Assembly (NCBI GenBank): GCA_024234995.1
Contig: JACKNF010000017.1
Coordinates: 1-64,000 of the forward strand
DNA length: 64,000 nt
Reading direction: 5' to 3'
Source of the DNA: Gammaproteobacteria bacterium
GTDB taxonomy: Bacteria > Pseudomonadota > Gammaproteobacteria > Competibacterales > Competibacteraceae
Of the stretch, positions 9,283-18,432 are shown piece after piece. The notes under the pieces were generated by a model. The model did not search any database. It was not told where the DNA came from and worked only from the letters and a program-made list of their open reading frames with translations. Position numbers and translations under genes: made by a program. How positions within the stretch are numbered: the stretch's first letter is position 1; each line of letters begins with the position of its first letter.

Positions 9283-9306
9283 CCCCCTCTTGCGAATGGG
9301 AGGGGG
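9283..9306 (+). terminator. GC-rich hairpin after rne
   Basis: CCCCCTC (9283-9289) pairs with GAGGGGG (9300-9306) around a 10-base loop, 13 bases after the rne stop. No T-run follows, so it may be an RNA-stabilising hairpin or one of the dispersed CCCTC/GAGGG palindromes of this genome rather than a true intrinsic terminator. Confidence 0.45.
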
Positions 9307-9399
9307 AATTCATAACCGGCTGTTATTCTTAAAGGCTCCTGTTCTCTTACAGGCGAGGGCGGAGGCGGAGGGTTGCACAGGCCAGCAATCACGCAAAGC

Positions 9400-9879
9400 T
9401 CAAAGCCGGTGCTGTTCGCGGATATGCATTAGCAAGCCCTGAGCTGCTACCTCGATCAGATCCATCACCCGGTCGAAACCGGTTGGACCCCCATAATAAG
9501 GATCCGGCACTTCCCGCTCTGGCAGGTCTGGGGCAAAATCCAGGAATAACTGAATGCGGTGTTGCAGCTCTGTATCCTGGCACAGTGCCAGTAAATTCTC
9601 GAAATTATCCCGATCCATTGCCAGGATATAGTCGAACTTTGCAAAATCAGTGACGGTCACCCGCCGGGCGCGGAGACTGCGCAAATCCACCCCTCGGCGC
9701 TGGGCCGTGGCTTGGCTACGCATGTCAGGCGGAGCGCCAATATGGTAAGAATGCGTGCCTGCTGAATCTACAAAAACCTTTCCGGTCAGACCGGCCCCTT
9801 CTAGCATTCGCCGGAACACCCCTTCTGCGACCGGAGAACGGCAAATATTTCCCATGCAAACAAACAACACTCTGACCAT
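9400..9879 (-). CDS. Low-molecular-weight protein-tyrosine phosphatase
   Basis: A 159-aa phosphatase with the CX5R loop CMGNICRSP at residues 8-16 immediately after the start, and the late catalytic Asp in VPDPYYGG. It removes phosphate from tyrosine residues or small phosphoesters. The open frame extends 27 codons further upstream to 9960, but the family always begins a few residues before the P-loop. The ATG at 9879, with AAGGCGAAAG ahead of it, is therefore preferred. It lies downstream of the kdsB block, a neighbourhood often seen in gammaproteobacteria. No cognate tyrosine kinase is in the window. Confidence 0.92.
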   Translation of the reverse strand: MVRVLFVCMGNICRSPVAEGVFRRMLEGAGLTGKVFVDSAGTHSYHIGAPPDMRSQATAQRRGVDLRSLRARRVTVTDFAKFDYILAMDRDNFENLLALCQDTELQHRIQLFLDFAPDLPEREVPDPYYGGPTGFDRVMDLIEVAAQGLLMHIREQHRL

Positions 9880-9977
9880 CGCTTTCGCCTTTGCCTCATC
9901 CAGCCGTTGCGAGGAAGCAAACATCGCACGGATCGCTTGCACGATTGTGGAACCCATCACTTTGGTTGCTACCCCTC

Positions 9978-10247
9978 ATGCTGCAGATTAATCTTGATAA
10001 ACTCAAAGTCCTGCTTGGCCAAACTCTGACCTATCAAGGCATCCCTTGCCAGGTCATCGAAGTTCTGGCTGATGAATTAGCCCTGGTCCTATGTGACCAG
10101 GCGCATCGAAAGATCATTCATGCCAATCAATATGGCGATGCGGGCGATCACTTGCCTAGAACGTTCACTATCCCTATTCTCAACCCTCACCGCAACCGCC
10201 TGAATCCAGACCTGCCAGAACTGGCCAGATTTGGCTTATTGATCTGA
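9978..10247 (+). CDS. Small conserved-looking protein of unknown function, 89 aa
   Basis: An open frame between the phosphatase and kdsB. It starts at the ATG at 9978 (MLQINLDKLKVLLGQTLTY) and its 3' end overlaps the convergent kdsB by 12 bp. The predicted product is soluble, with a beta-rich pattern (GIPCQVIEVLADELALVLCD) and a basic C-terminus. An upstream in-frame ATG at 9891 would overlap the phosphatase start region and is less likely. I do not recognise the family. It is called because it fills the only gap in a dense block and has a protein-like composition. Confidence 0.55.
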   Translation: MLQINLDKLKVLLGQTLTYQGIPCQVIEVLADELALVLCDQAHRKIIHANQYGDAGDHLPRTFTIPILNPHRNRLNPDLPELARFGLLI

Positions 10248-11027
10248 AGACGTCAATTGCCTTGCTACCCGCGCCAGATCGGCTTCGGTATCCACCCCCG
10301 GCGGCGGAATCTCGGTGGCTTCAGCGACATGGATACGGATACCATGCCACAGTGCGCGCAACTGCTCCAGAGATTCGGCTTGCTCGGTCATCGCTGGCGT
10401 CAGGCGTGGATAGCGCGCTAATACCGCTACCCGATAGGCGTACAAGCCAATGTGCCGGAACCAGTTACCCTCTCCCGGTAACCGGCTCGATTGCTCCCTG
10501 TCAACCTTAAACCCCTCACGATGCCAAGGAATCGGCGCGCGGCTGAAATACAAGGCATAATCCTGTAAGTCTCGTACTACCTTAACTACATTTGGATCAA
10601 ACAGTTCCTTGGGATCATCAATGCGGGCGCAGACTGTTGCGATACCCGCGTCAGGATGTTCTTCCAGCCCCGCTGCCACTTGTCTGATCAATGCCGGCGG
10701 GATTTGCGGCTCGTCACCCTGGACGTTGACAATGATGGCTTCATCCGGCCAGCCCAACTGGGCAGCGGCTTCCGCCAGCCGGTCGGTACCCGAGTGGTGG
10801 CTGGGCGATGTCATGCAAACTGTCGCGCCGAAGCGCTTGGCCACGTCCTGAATGCGTAAGTCATCTGTAGCGATGACTACTTCCAAAGCCCCGCTAGCCA
10901 GCGCCCGCCGGTAGACATGCTCAATGAGCGGCCGCCCAGCGATCTGACGCAGCGGCTTGCCTGGTAGCCGGGTCGAGGCATAGCGTGCAGGAATTGCTAC
11001 CCGAAACCGGGAGATAATTTTACTCAC
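10236..11027 (-). CDS. kdsB: 3-deoxy-manno-octulosonate cytidylyltransferase (CMP-KDO synthetase)
   Basis: A 263-aa cytoplasmic enzyme that activates KDO with CTP for lipid A core synthesis. The nucleotide-binding motif PARYASTRLPGKPL, plus HHSGTDRLAEA and VNVQGDEPQIPP, are diagnostic. I choose the GTG at 11027 (SKIISRFRVAIPARY follows), which overlaps the end of the Trm112-like gene as GTGAGTAA. An ATG at 11045 gives a version 6 residues longer. It is part of the run exbB-exbD-lpxK-ycaR-kdsB, which couples inner-membrane energy transduction genes with lipid A assembly. Confidence 0.95.
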   Translation of the reverse strand: MSKIISRFRVAIPARYASTRLPGKPLRQIAGRPLIEHVYRRALASGALEVVIATDDLRIQDVAKRFGATVCMTSPSHHSGTDRLAEAAAQLGWPDEAIIVNVQGDEPQIPPALIRQVAAGLEEHPDAGIATVCARIDDPKELFDPNVVKVVRDLQDYALYFSRAPIPWHREGFKVDREQSSRLPGEGNWFRHIGLYAYRVAVLARYPRLTPAMTEQAESLEQLRALWHGIRIHVAEATEIPPPGVDTEADLARVARQLTSSDQ

Positions 11028-11208
11028 TGGGAATCTCTTCATCATCAGCCAGGCGCCGTGCTTCGGCTTCCAGCATCACTGGAATACCATCACGCACAGG
11101 GTAGGCCAACCGGCTTTCCGCGCACACCAGTTCCTGCCGGGTCCGGTCATAGATCAGCGGTGCCTTACTTACTGGGCACACCAAAATGTCCAACAATTTT
11201 TTATCCAT
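11020..11208 (-). CDS. ycaR: Trm112/YcaR family small protein
   Basis: A 62-aa protein beginning MDKKLLDILVCPVSKAPL, the usual N-terminus of the UPF0434/Trm112 family found between lpxK and kdsB. Trm112 relatives activate methyltransferases in eukaryotes; the bacterial role is not settled. Only one of the zinc-binding cysteine pairs is retained (CP at 11-12; another Cys at 29). A ribosome site (AAGAGG) lies 8 bases before the ATG. It overlaps kdsB by a few bases and follows lpxK by 12 bp, so it is clearly in the operon. Confidence 0.9.
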   Translation of the reverse strand: MDKKLLDILVCPVSKAPLIYDRTRQELVCAESRLAYPVRDGIPVMLEAEARRLADDEEIPSE

Positions 11209-11220
11209 CTTTTTAACCTC

Positions 11221-12276
11221 TTATGACTGGGAAACGCTAGATTTAGGAGAGGTAGCCATCCGGTTGCGTCTCACACTCTCGCAGCGTACCCCTTTGGCCA
11301 TGGCAACTGTTGCCAGCCGTTTGAGCAACTGCTCCTCGAATTCTGGATCCAATTGCGCGTTAACCGGGACATACCACCAATCGTCGCTGGCAAAGGGCCG
11401 GCATTTCATCGCATCCTTTTCCGTCATCAGCACTGGCAAATCCTGCTGGAAGCGCAAATCTTCCAGGCGAAAAGGGTGATGGTCAGGAAATGGATGCTCG
11501 ATCAACCGCAACCGGGCATGGCGCAGGTAATTGAAAAACCGTTTCGGATTACCAATACCTGCGACTGCATGGACCATGCTTTTGTGAAAACCGGGTAGTG
11601 AGACGGTGATGCAGGAATCCAGTAGATTCAACACAGTTTCGCCGCGCAAGCTCATCAGATATTCGCCGCCATGCGCTACACCGTTACCGATGATAAAATC
11701 CACTGTGCGTAATCGTGATGGCGGTTCGCGCAACGGACCCGCCGGCAGGCAGGCGCCATTACCTAACCGGCGCGATCCGTCGATGACAGCAATCTCAATA
11801 TCGCGTTGCAGGCGGTAATGCTGCAAGCCATCATCGCTGATGATAACGTTGCAATGATAAGTAGCAGTCAATGTCCACGCCGCCGCTACTCGATCCGGAC
11901 CCACCACTACGGGACAGCCGCAACGTTGCGCCAATAGCACCGGTTCATCGCCAACCTCGTGCGGATCACTGTCAGCAGTCACATGGCGCGGCCATTGCCT
12001 GGATTGGCCGCCATAACCCCGGCTCACCACGCCCGGTTTGTAACCGGCTTTGCGTAATACTTCCACCAATCGTGTTACCAGTGGCGTCTTGCCAGTACCG
12101 CCTACGCTGATGTTGCCTACGATGATGACAGGCACGCTGATCGCTTCGCTTTCCAATAAACCCCATTGATACAGCCGTCGCCGTAACCGGACCATCGTGC
12201 TGAACAACAGGCTGAGCGGCCATAGCAAGACGGCGACCAGATTGAGAGAATATCCATAACGATCCAGCCAAGTCAT
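11221..12276 (-). CDS. lpxK: Tetraacyldisaccharide 4'-kinase
   Basis: A 351-aa inner-membrane kinase that phosphorylates the 4' position of the lipid A precursor. It has an N-terminal membrane-associated helix (about 10-30), then the P-loop GNISVGGTGKTPLV (about 55-68), and DDGLQHYRLQRDIEI. The start is taken as the ATG at 12276, two bases after the exbD stop. A TTG two codons earlier would instead overlap that stop. It is followed by ycaR and kdsB in the same operon. Confidence 0.94.
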   Translation of the reverse strand: MTWLDRYGYSLNLVAVLLWPLSLLFSTMVRLRRRLYQWGLLESEAISVPVIIVGNISVGGTGKTPLVTRLVEVLRKAGYKPGVVSRGYGGQSRQWPRHVTADSDPHEVGDEPVLLAQRCGCPVVVGPDRVAAAWTLTATYHCNVIISDDGLQHYRLQRDIEIAVIDGSRRLGNGACLPAGPLREPPSRLRTVDFIIGNGVAHGGEYLMSLRGETVLNLLDSCITVSLPGFHKSMVHAVAGIGNPKRFFNYLRHARLRLIEHPFPDHHPFRLEDLRFQQDLPVLMTEKDAMKCRPFASDDWWYVPVNAQLDPEFEEQLLKRLATVAMAKGVRCESVRRNRMATSPKSSVSQS

Positions 12277-12278
12277 AT

Positions 12279-12755
12279 TCAAAGGTCCGGCGGCGATGAT
12301 AAAGTATCGGGTATCGAAGGCGGAGAAGTCTTTTCTGGCGCATGAAGGGTAGCGATAGCGACTCGCCTGAGACCCAGTTGCCCGGCGATATCCAGCACGG
12401 TCACCACGGCTTGATGAGGCGTCCGGCCATCTGCACTGATAAGCAATGGCAAGGATTTACCATGGGATGCTTGCTGGAGAGCCTTCTTCAATGCATTTTG
12501 GCCAGCCGTCGAATCTAATAACTGCCCTTGGAGGCCATGAATAGAGTAACGGCCTGCGGCGTCGATACTCACTTCCAACGGTGCTACATCTTCCGGCATG
12601 GATGGTCCTGAAGCCTCGGGCAGATGAATTTCCAGTTCCGATTCATGCCGCAAGCTAGTGGCAATCATGAAAAAAATCAGTAGCACCAGCACTACGTCGA
12701 TCATCGGCACTAGATTGAGTTCCGGATCTTCACGGCGGCGGGGACGCAGATTCAT
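12279..12755 (-). CDS. exbD: Biopolymer transport protein ExbD/TolR family
   Basis: A 158-aa protein with a short cytoplasmic N-terminus, one TM helix (about 17-37) carrying the proton-path Asp in NLVPMIDVVLVLLIFF, and a periplasmic domain. It forms the proton-driven complex with ExbB. The frame extends 25 codons upstream inside exbB, but MNLRPRRRED is the normal beginning, so the ATG at 12755 is used, overlapping the exbB 3' end by 26 bp. No tonB is adjacent. In this gene order the pair is linked to lpxK, as in many gammaproteobacteria. Confidence 0.92.
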   Translation of the reverse strand: MNLRPRRREDPELNLVPMIDVVLVLLIFFMIATSLRHESELEIHLPEASGPSMPEDVAPLEVSIDAAGRYSIHGLQGQLLDSTAGQNALKKALQQASHGKSLPLLISADGRTPHQAVVTVLDIAGQLGLRRVAIATLHAPEKTSPPSIPDTLSSPPDL

Positions 12756-13410
12756 TCGTAGTCTCGGTGGTTGCCTGCGCGGGCAGGTTGGGGGATTCTT
12801 GCCGGGATGTTTCGGCATCCAGTAGATCAATCAATTCCAGCGTTTCCTGCTCCATCCGCACCACTAACGCATCGACCCGGCCTTGAAAGTAGCGATAGAA
12901 CAATAGGCTGGGAATCGCTACGGTCAGGCCGGCCGCCGTCGTCATCAACGCTTCGGCAATGCCAACGGAAAGCAGGCTAAAATTACTGTTGCCTTCCACC
13001 GAGACGATCTGAAAAATTTTAATCATGCCCGCCACGGTGCCGAGCAGGCCTAGCAATGGGCTGATCGCAGCGATCGTGCCCAGCGTATTGAGGAACCGCT
13101 CCAATTCATGCACGACATGGCGGCCAATATCTTCGACCCGCTCACGAAGGATCTCCCGGCTACGATGACGATTAGCTAACCCGACCGCTACAATCCGGCC
13201 TAAAGGCGAATTAAGAGGTAACGCCTTGATGTCCAGCGGACTGATCGCGCCGAGTTCTACCCAACGGCGCAAGATGGCTAGCAACTGTTCCGGTAACACC
13301 CGCGCCCGGCGCAGCGCAAGCAGCCGCTCAAAGATGATGAGCATTGCTGTAAACGAGCAGGCGGCAATCGGCGCCATCAACCAACCGCCCGCTTTGATGA
13401 GATCAAGCAC
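12730..13410 (-). CDS. exbB: MotA/TolQ/ExbB proton-channel family protein
   Basis: A 226-aa membrane protein with three TM segments (about 12-32, 110-135 and 155-180), matching the ExbB/TolQ fold. ISPLLGLLGTVAGMIKIF is the conserved second-helix motif. The start is a GTG at 13410, supported by a strong AAGGAGG five bases upstream. It is the first gene of the exbB-exbD-lpxK-ycaR-kdsB run, divergent from recJ. The tail after about 200 is Thr/Ser/Pro-rich and overlaps the exbD start. Confidence 0.92.
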   Translation of the reverse strand: MLDLIKAGGWLMAPIAACSFTAMLIIFERLLALRRARVLPEQLLAILRRWVELGAISPLDIKALPLNSPLGRIVAVGLANRHRSREILRERVEDIGRHVVHELERFLNTLGTIAAISPLLGLLGTVAGMIKIFQIVSVEGNSNFSLLSVGIAEALMTTAAGLTVAIPSLLFYRYFQGRVDALVVRMEQETLELIDLLDAETSRQESPNLPAQATTETTNESASPPP

Positions 13411-13563
13411 CCCGCCTCCTTACTTGCTATCTAGCAAACGGGCGGATGATACTGGATTTCAAGCGGGTTTGTAGTTTGTTATCCTGCTGTCGCAGACTGA
13501 ATCCGCTATCTGTCATGTTATGGCAATGCCGTTCAATACCTCTCCTTCTGAGAGCGAGTTTCT

Positions 13564-15279
13564 ATGCTCAAATCCATCGTCCGCCGTATTTGTGAACCGT
13601 GCAACGATCTGCCAGTCCCGCCATTGCTACAACGCATTTACACTGCCCGTGAAGTGCGTTTTCCTCACGAACTACAGCGGGAATTGCGGTTGTTGGCATC
13701 GCCTGCCGCGCTTTTGAACATGGAGCCGGCAGTCACTTTGTTGCACACTGCGCTGCGCGAGCGCTGGCGCATCTTGATTATTGCCGATTTCGATGCCGAT
13801 GGCGCGACCAGTTGTGCGCTGGCGGTCCGGGCCTTACGCGTGTTGGGTGCGGCCTGGGTAGGTTACCGGGTGCCAAACCGCTTCGAACATGGTTACGGTC
13901 TCACCCCGGAAATTGTAGCCGTCGCTGCGGAGGAACAGCCTGATTTACTGGTCACAGTGGACAATGGCATTTCCAGCCATGAGGGCGTGAAAGCGGCCCA
14001 GGCGCGGGGTGTGAAGGTGTTGATTACCGACCACCATTCGCCTGGTCAAACGTTGCCGGCCGCGGATGTGATTGTTAATCCCAATCAACCTGGCGATGAC
14101 TTTCCCAGTAAGAATATCGCTGGCGTGGGTGTCATCTTCTATGTATTGATGGCGCTGCGGACCCGGTTGCGGGAGGTTGGCTGGTTTGCTGAACGGGGTC
14201 TTGCTGAGCCGAATCTGGCCCAGTTTCTCGATCTGGTCGCGTTCGGCACAGTAGCCGATGTGGTGCGGCTGGATCATCAGAACCGTATTCTGGTCGAGCA
14301 GGGATTACGCCGGATTCGTCAAGGTCAATGCGCTCCCGGTATCACCGCCTTATGCGAAGTAACCGGTCGCCTGCAATCCCGGCTGAGCACCAGTGATATT
14401 GGCTTCTTTCTTGGCCCCCGGCTGAATGCCGCAGGCCGGCTGGAAGATATGGGCCAAGGCATCGAATGCTTACTCAGCGACGATCTGGATGGCGCCCGGA
14501 AGATCGCACGCCGGTTACATGAAATCAATCAGCAACGCGTTGAGCTAACTGGCGATATGGAAGCACAGGCATCGGCGCAAATTGATCGGCTAACGCCGGA
14601 TGCAAGAGAACTGCCCTTTGGCCTGTGTCTGTTCGATCCCACGTGGCACCAGGGAGTGGTTGGCATTATTGCCAGCCGTCTGAAAGAGCGTTTCAATCGT
14701 CCGGTGATTGTCTTTGCTCCCGATCGTGATGGCAAAATCAAGGGATCGGGGCGCTCGGTTGCCGGGATGCATTTGCGCGATGCTTTAGCGGCAGTAGCGA
14801 CCCAGCATCCTGGTCTGATTGGCCATTTCGGGGGTCACGCCATGGCGGCGGGGTTATCGCTGGCGATGGAGCATTTTGCGTTATTCAATCAGGCATTCGA
14901 TGCGGAAACCCGGCACTGGCTCAGCGATGACGACTTGCATGGTCGGCTGCTCAGCGATGGCGAATTGGCCCCGGCCGATTTTTCTTTAGAAATCGCTGAA
15001 CTGTTGCGCGAGGGCGGCCCCTGGGGCCAGGGCTTTCCTGAACCCCTATTTGATGGCGTGTTCGAGGTCATATCCCACCGGGTGATGAAGGAGAAGCATT
15101 TAAAACTGTCTCTGCGATTGCCTGGCAGCGGAACCATGCTGGAAGCGGTGGCCTTTAACCAGGCAGGTGCTTTCGTTCCCGGTACGGGGCGGGTGCGCAT
15201 CGCTTACCGCTTGGATGTGAATGAATGGCGCAGCGAGCGCCGGTTGCAGTTGCTGGCCGCGCATCTGGAAGCGGCTTGA
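13564..15279 (+). CDS. recJ: Single-stranded-DNA-specific exonuclease RecJ
   Basis: A 571-aa 5'-3' exonuclease acting in RecF recombination and mismatch repair. The DHH phosphoesterase motifs are in place: IADFDADGATS (about 76-86), VTVDNGISS, ITDHHSPG and, in the DHHA1 domain, GGHAMAAGLSL (about 424-434). Length equals the E. coli protein (577). The ATG follows a GAGAGCGAG stretch. It is divergent from exbB and followed by the membrane GTPase gene after 35 bp. Confidence 0.96.
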   Translation: MLKSIVRRICEPCNDLPVPPLLQRIYTAREVRFPHELQRELRLLASPAALLNMEPAVTLLHTALRERWRILIIADFDADGATSCALAVRALRVLGAAWVGYRVPNRFEHGYGLTPEIVAVAAEEQPDLLVTVDNGISSHEGVKAAQARGVKVLITDHHSPGQTLPAADVIVNPNQPGDDFPSKNIAGVGVIFYVLMALRTRLREVGWFAERGLAEPNLAQFLDLVAFGTVADVVRLDHQNRILVEQGLRRIRQGQCAPGITALCEVTGRLQSRLSTSDIGFFLGPRLNAAGRLEDMGQGIECLLSDDLDGARKIARRLHEINQQRVELTGDMEAQASAQIDRLTPDARELPFGLCLFDPTWHQGVVGIIASRLKERFNRPVIVFAPDRDGKIKGSGRSVAGMHLRDALAAVATQHPGLIGHFGGHAMAAGLSLAMEHFALFNQAFDAETRHWLSDDDLHGRLLSDGELAPADFSLEIAELLREGGPWGQGFPEPLFDGVFEVISHRVMKEKHLKLSLRLPGSGTMLEAVAFNQAGAFVPGTGRVRIAYRLDVNEWRSERRLQLLAAHLEAA

Positions 15280-15314
15280 GATCTGTCTGGTTCTGAGCCT
15301 AGATAACTGTTCCC

Positions 15315-16853
15315 ATGACCTTGTTCCGCCGCCTGGATCGCTTGCGTCTGATCGCGTTGCTCCTGTGGGTGCTGCCGGTTGCGGCGCTGTTACCATTCGG
15401 CGCCTTTTGGCTCTGGCAGACTGGGATGCTGTATGGATGGCTGGCCGCAATGGTGCTGTGCAGTGCTGCGGGTTATGGATTGCAACACTGGCTGTTACGC
15501 AAGGATCGCCGCTTACTCGCTGACGCAGCCACTGCTCCCGATCCATACTGGCCGCCAAAAGCCGATGAGGCCTGGATAGCGGTTGGACGATTGGCTGAGG
15601 ATATGAAGCCGGAAGAGTGGCCGTTGAACGATGGCGGCCGGTTGTGGAGGCTGGGCCAGAATACGCTGGACGTCGTTGCGCGCTGCTATCATCCGGCAGA
15701 AGAGCGGCCTTTGTTGGAGCTGACCGTGCCGCATACTCTGCTCATCATCGAGCGGGCCAGCCGCGATTTGCGCGCCACGGTCACCGGTCATATTCCACTG
15801 AGCCACCGCTTAACCATCGGCGATCTGCTTCGGGCTTGGCGCTGGAAGGATACCGCCAAACAGTTGGTGGACGTTTATCGTGCCGGCCGGTTCGTGATCA
15901 ACCCGATGGATGCCTTGTTGAGCGAAGCCTGGGGTCATCTACGCGGCCAGGCGTATGGCCAGGCGTGGACGGAAATCCAGCGTTGGTTGCTGCGGGAATA
16001 TGTTCGCAAGATGGGTTACTATGCCATCGAATTGTACAGCGGGCGATTGACCCTGGCCGATGGCGAGCCAGACGCCGGGCTGACACCTGCTTCCCGTAGA
16101 GATATGGCTAATACCGCTGAGCAGGCCTCTGAAACGGGCGAGCCTTTGCGGATCATGGTGATAGGCCGGGCTAATGCTGGCAAATCCAGCTTGATTAATG
16201 CCCTGTTTGGCCAGTTGATTGCCGCCACTGACGTGCTGCCAGAGACAACCGCCGGATTGCAGCCCTATCGGCTGGAGCGTGAGGGGCTGACCGCTGCATT
16301 GGTCTTTGACACGCCAGGTTGTGATACCGGTCAACTGAATGAAAAGATGCTGCAGAAAGCGGCGATGGAAGCCGACCTGATTCTCTGGGTTTGCGCCGCG
16401 CATCGTCCTGACCGGCAGCTTGACCGGCTGCAATTGGATAGGTTGCGAGGCGGCTTTGCTGCCCGGCCGGATCGCCGGCCACCACCGGTGCTGGTGGCGG
16501 TCAGCTCTATTGACCAGTTGCGCCCGCAGCGTGAATGGCAACCACCCTATGATGTGTTGAATCCCCAAGGAGCTAAGGCAACGCATATCCGTGCGGCAAT
16601 GGAGGCCGTTGCACGAGATTTGGCAGTTCCGGTTGCCGACGTCATTCCAGTTTGCCTCGCTGAAAATCGGGTCTACAACGTGGATGATGCTCTGTGGGCA
16701 GCGATGCTCGACCGGCAGGACGAAGCGGGCAAGGTCCGGTTTCTGCGTTGCCTGGAACAGCGGAAGCGTGTAGAAAACTGGACGCTGTTGAGGCAGCAGA
16801 TGGTCAATGCAGGCCGGTTTTTGCTAAAACGACCAGAGCGGCCGCTGGATTAA
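15315..16853 (+). CDS. Membrane-anchored TRAFAC-class GTPase
   Basis: A 512-aa protein with two N-terminal TM helices (about 13-33 and 37-60), a roughly 200-residue helical region of unknown role and a C-terminal GTPase domain. G1 is GRANAGKSSLIN (about 281), G2 lies in ETTAG and G3 is FDTPGCD. The G4 position reads VSSIDQL instead of NKxD, so nucleotide specificity may differ. The closest named types are the 50S-ribosome-binding GTPase/YeeP/YfjP group. Coordination with recJ, 35 bp upstream, is suggested only by spacing. Function unknown. Confidence 0.82.
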   Translation: MTLFRRLDRLRLIALLLWVLPVAALLPFGAFWLWQTGMLYGWLAAMVLCSAAGYGLQHWLLRKDRRLLADAATAPDPYWPPKADEAWIAVGRLAEDMKPEEWPLNDGGRLWRLGQNTLDVVARCYHPAEERPLLELTVPHTLLIIERASRDLRATVTGHIPLSHRLTIGDLLRAWRWKDTAKQLVDVYRAGRFVINPMDALLSEAWGHLRGQAYGQAWTEIQRWLLREYVRKMGYYAIELYSGRLTLADGEPDAGLTPASRRDMANTAEQASETGEPLRIMVIGRANAGKSSLINALFGQLIAATDVLPETTAGLQPYRLEREGLTAALVFDTPGCDTGQLNEKMLQKAAMEADLILWVCAAHRPDRQLDRLQLDRLRGGFAARPDRRPPPVLVAVSSIDQLRPQREWQPPYDVLNPQGAKATHIRAAMEAVARDLAVPVADVIPVCLAENRVYNVDDALWAAMLDRQDEAGKVRFLRCLEQRKRVENWTLLRQQMVNAGRFLLKRPERPLD

Positions 16854-17020
16854 GGGATGGCTCCATAACCATCTCACACCGCCAGATCAAGTGATTCACA
16901 AGCAGCGTGGCACGGTGGATAAACATATTGGCGATGCGATCACGGTGTTTTGAGGGTGCTGCTGCCCGATGTTGAACCTGCCGGGCGTGCCGTTTAGCAC
17001 GCTGGGCAGGTTCGCGTAGC

Positions 17021-17060
17021 GTAATCCGCCGGATCCGGCCTTCTCTCAAAGGCGGATTAC
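17021..17060. repeat. REP-like imperfect palindrome
   Basis: GTAATCCGCC (17021-17030) and GGCGGATTAC (17051-17060) are a perfect 10-bp inverted repeat with a 20-base spacer, placed between the 3' ends of two convergent genes. The GGCGGATTACG motif is common in dispersed extragenic palindromes of proteobacteria. The rest of 16854-17089 also contains a small GCGTGC/GCACGC hairpin and no gene. Confidence 0.6.
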
Positions 17061-17089
17061 AGGCTGATGTCCTAACCGTAGATATTGGA

Positions 17090-17965
17090 TCAACTTTCCG
17101 GTTCAGAAGCTGGCAGTGCGGGTTCCTGGCTATCGCGGAGGGTCATTTCCAATAGATGAATCCGCCGGTTGTCGGCGCGCAGCACTTGGAAATGAAAACG
17201 GTCCAGATCGATGCTTTCGCCGCCCTTGGGTAACCGGCCTAGTTCCGTCATGACTAATCCACCGACGGTATCGGCCCGCTCATCGCTCAATTGGGCCTGG
17301 AAAAACTTGTTGAAATCTTCAACAGGAGTGAGCGCTTTGATGATGAAGGCGCCGCCTTGCGGGCGAATGAACGCGCCTTCATCGTCAATGTCGTGTTCGT
17401 CGTCAATTTCACCGACGATTTCCTCTAACACATCCTCGATGGTTACCAAACCAGCCACGCCACCATACTCGTCCACGACAATAGCCATATGCAGGCGGTT
17501 GCCACGGAATTCTTTGAGGAGCGTATTGAGGCGTTTGCTTTCGGGGATGAACTTGGCAGGACGCAGCAGAGTGCGCAGGTCAAAATCTTCGCGGCGGTCG
17601 AAGGCGTGAGCCAGCAAATCTTTGACGATCAGGATACCGATTACATTGTCTTTGTTTTCGTCAATAACCGGTAGGCGGGAGTGGCCGGATTCGACAATTC
17701 CGGCGATAAGCTGCTCTAGGCCCCAGTCATGCTCCAGGATCACCATCTGAGCGCGAGGAATCATGACATCCCGCACCTGGAGTTCCGATACTTTCATGAC
17801 GCCTTCCATCATGGTCAGAGCATCGGTGTCCAGCAGTTCGCGTTGTTGCGCATCGCGCAATATATCCATCAGTGCATCCCGGTCCTTGGGTTCGCCCATC
17901 AGGGCGAGGCTTAAACGTTCCAGCCACGATTTACTAGGGCTCGGTTCGGATCGTTCGTCGTTCAT
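17090..17965 (-). CDS. corC: HlyC/CorC family CBS-domain protein (YbeX/CorC)
   Basis: A 291-aa cytoplasmic protein with two CBS repeats (about 67-185; VRDVMIPRAQM opens the first) and a C-terminal CorC_HlyC domain (about 200-280). It is implicated in magnesium/cobalt efflux and, as YbeX, in ribosome metabolism. Its ATG overlaps the ybeY TGA (ATGA at 17962-17965), so it is translationally coupled in phoH-ybeY-corC. In E. coli the apolipoprotein N-acyltransferase gene lnt follows; here it does not. Confidence 0.93.
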   Translation of the reverse strand: MNDERSEPSPSKSWLERLSLALMGEPKDRDALMDILRDAQQRELLDTDALTMMEGVMKVSELQVRDVMIPRAQMVILEHDWGLEQLIAGIVESGHSRLPVIDENKDNVIGILIVKDLLAHAFDRREDFDLRTLLRPAKFIPESKRLNTLLKEFRGNRLHMAIVVDEYGGVAGLVTIEDVLEEIVGEIDDEHDIDDEGAFIRPQGGAFIIKALTPVEDFNKFFQAQLSDERADTVGGLVMTELGRLPKGGESIDLDRFHFQVLRADNRRIHLLEMTLRDSQEPALPASEPES

Positions 17966-18432
17966 GATTGGTCTGGGGGTTCTCCATAAGGATCGGCATA
18001 GCCGAGATCGGACAGAATACGGGTTTCCAGGGACTCCATGATTTCAGCCTGCGCCTCATCATGATCATAGCCCAGCAAGTGCAAAACGCCATGAATCGTC
18101 AGATGCGCCCAGTGGGCTGCCGGATGCTTTTCCTGGCGGATTGCTTCGCGCAGAACCACTGGCGCACAGATCACGATATCGCCCAACAGTGCGCTTTCGA
18201 TGTTAGATGGCGCTTCAAAGGGAAAAGACAGGACGTTAGTCGGCCCTTGTTTGTGACGGTAGGTTTCGTTCAAGGCAGTAATTTCTGCTTCGTTGACCAC
18301 GCGGATCGTCATTTCGGCGTCTTTTTGATAACCAGCGCCGGTCAGTGCGGCTTTAGCCCAATGCTGGAAGTCGGCGTCACTCGGCAATCCGGGTATTTCC
18401 AAGGCAATTTGCAGATCCAATTCCAGGGTCAT
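17962..18432 (-). CDS. ybeY: Endoribonuclease YbeY
   Basis: A 156-aa metal-dependent endoribonuclease needed for 16S rRNA 3' maturation and ribosome quality control. The three-His zinc motif HGVLHLLGYDHDE is intact (about 113-125), with the preceding TNVLSFPFE. ATGA overlaps tie its start to the phoH stop (18429-18432) and its stop to the corC start. Confidence 0.96.
   Translation of the reverse strand: MTLELDLQIALEIPGLPSDADFQHWAKAALTGAGYQKDAEMTIRVVNEAEITALNETYRHKQGPTNVLSFPFEAPSNIESALLGDIVICAPVVLREAIRQEKHPAAHWAHLTIHGVLHLLGYDHDEAQAEIMESLETRILSDLGYADPYGEPPDQS

Noticed and set aside
16981..17002. Intrinsic terminator between the GTPase and corC genes
   Set aside because: The GCGTGC/GCACGC hairpin has no adjacent T-run on either strand.
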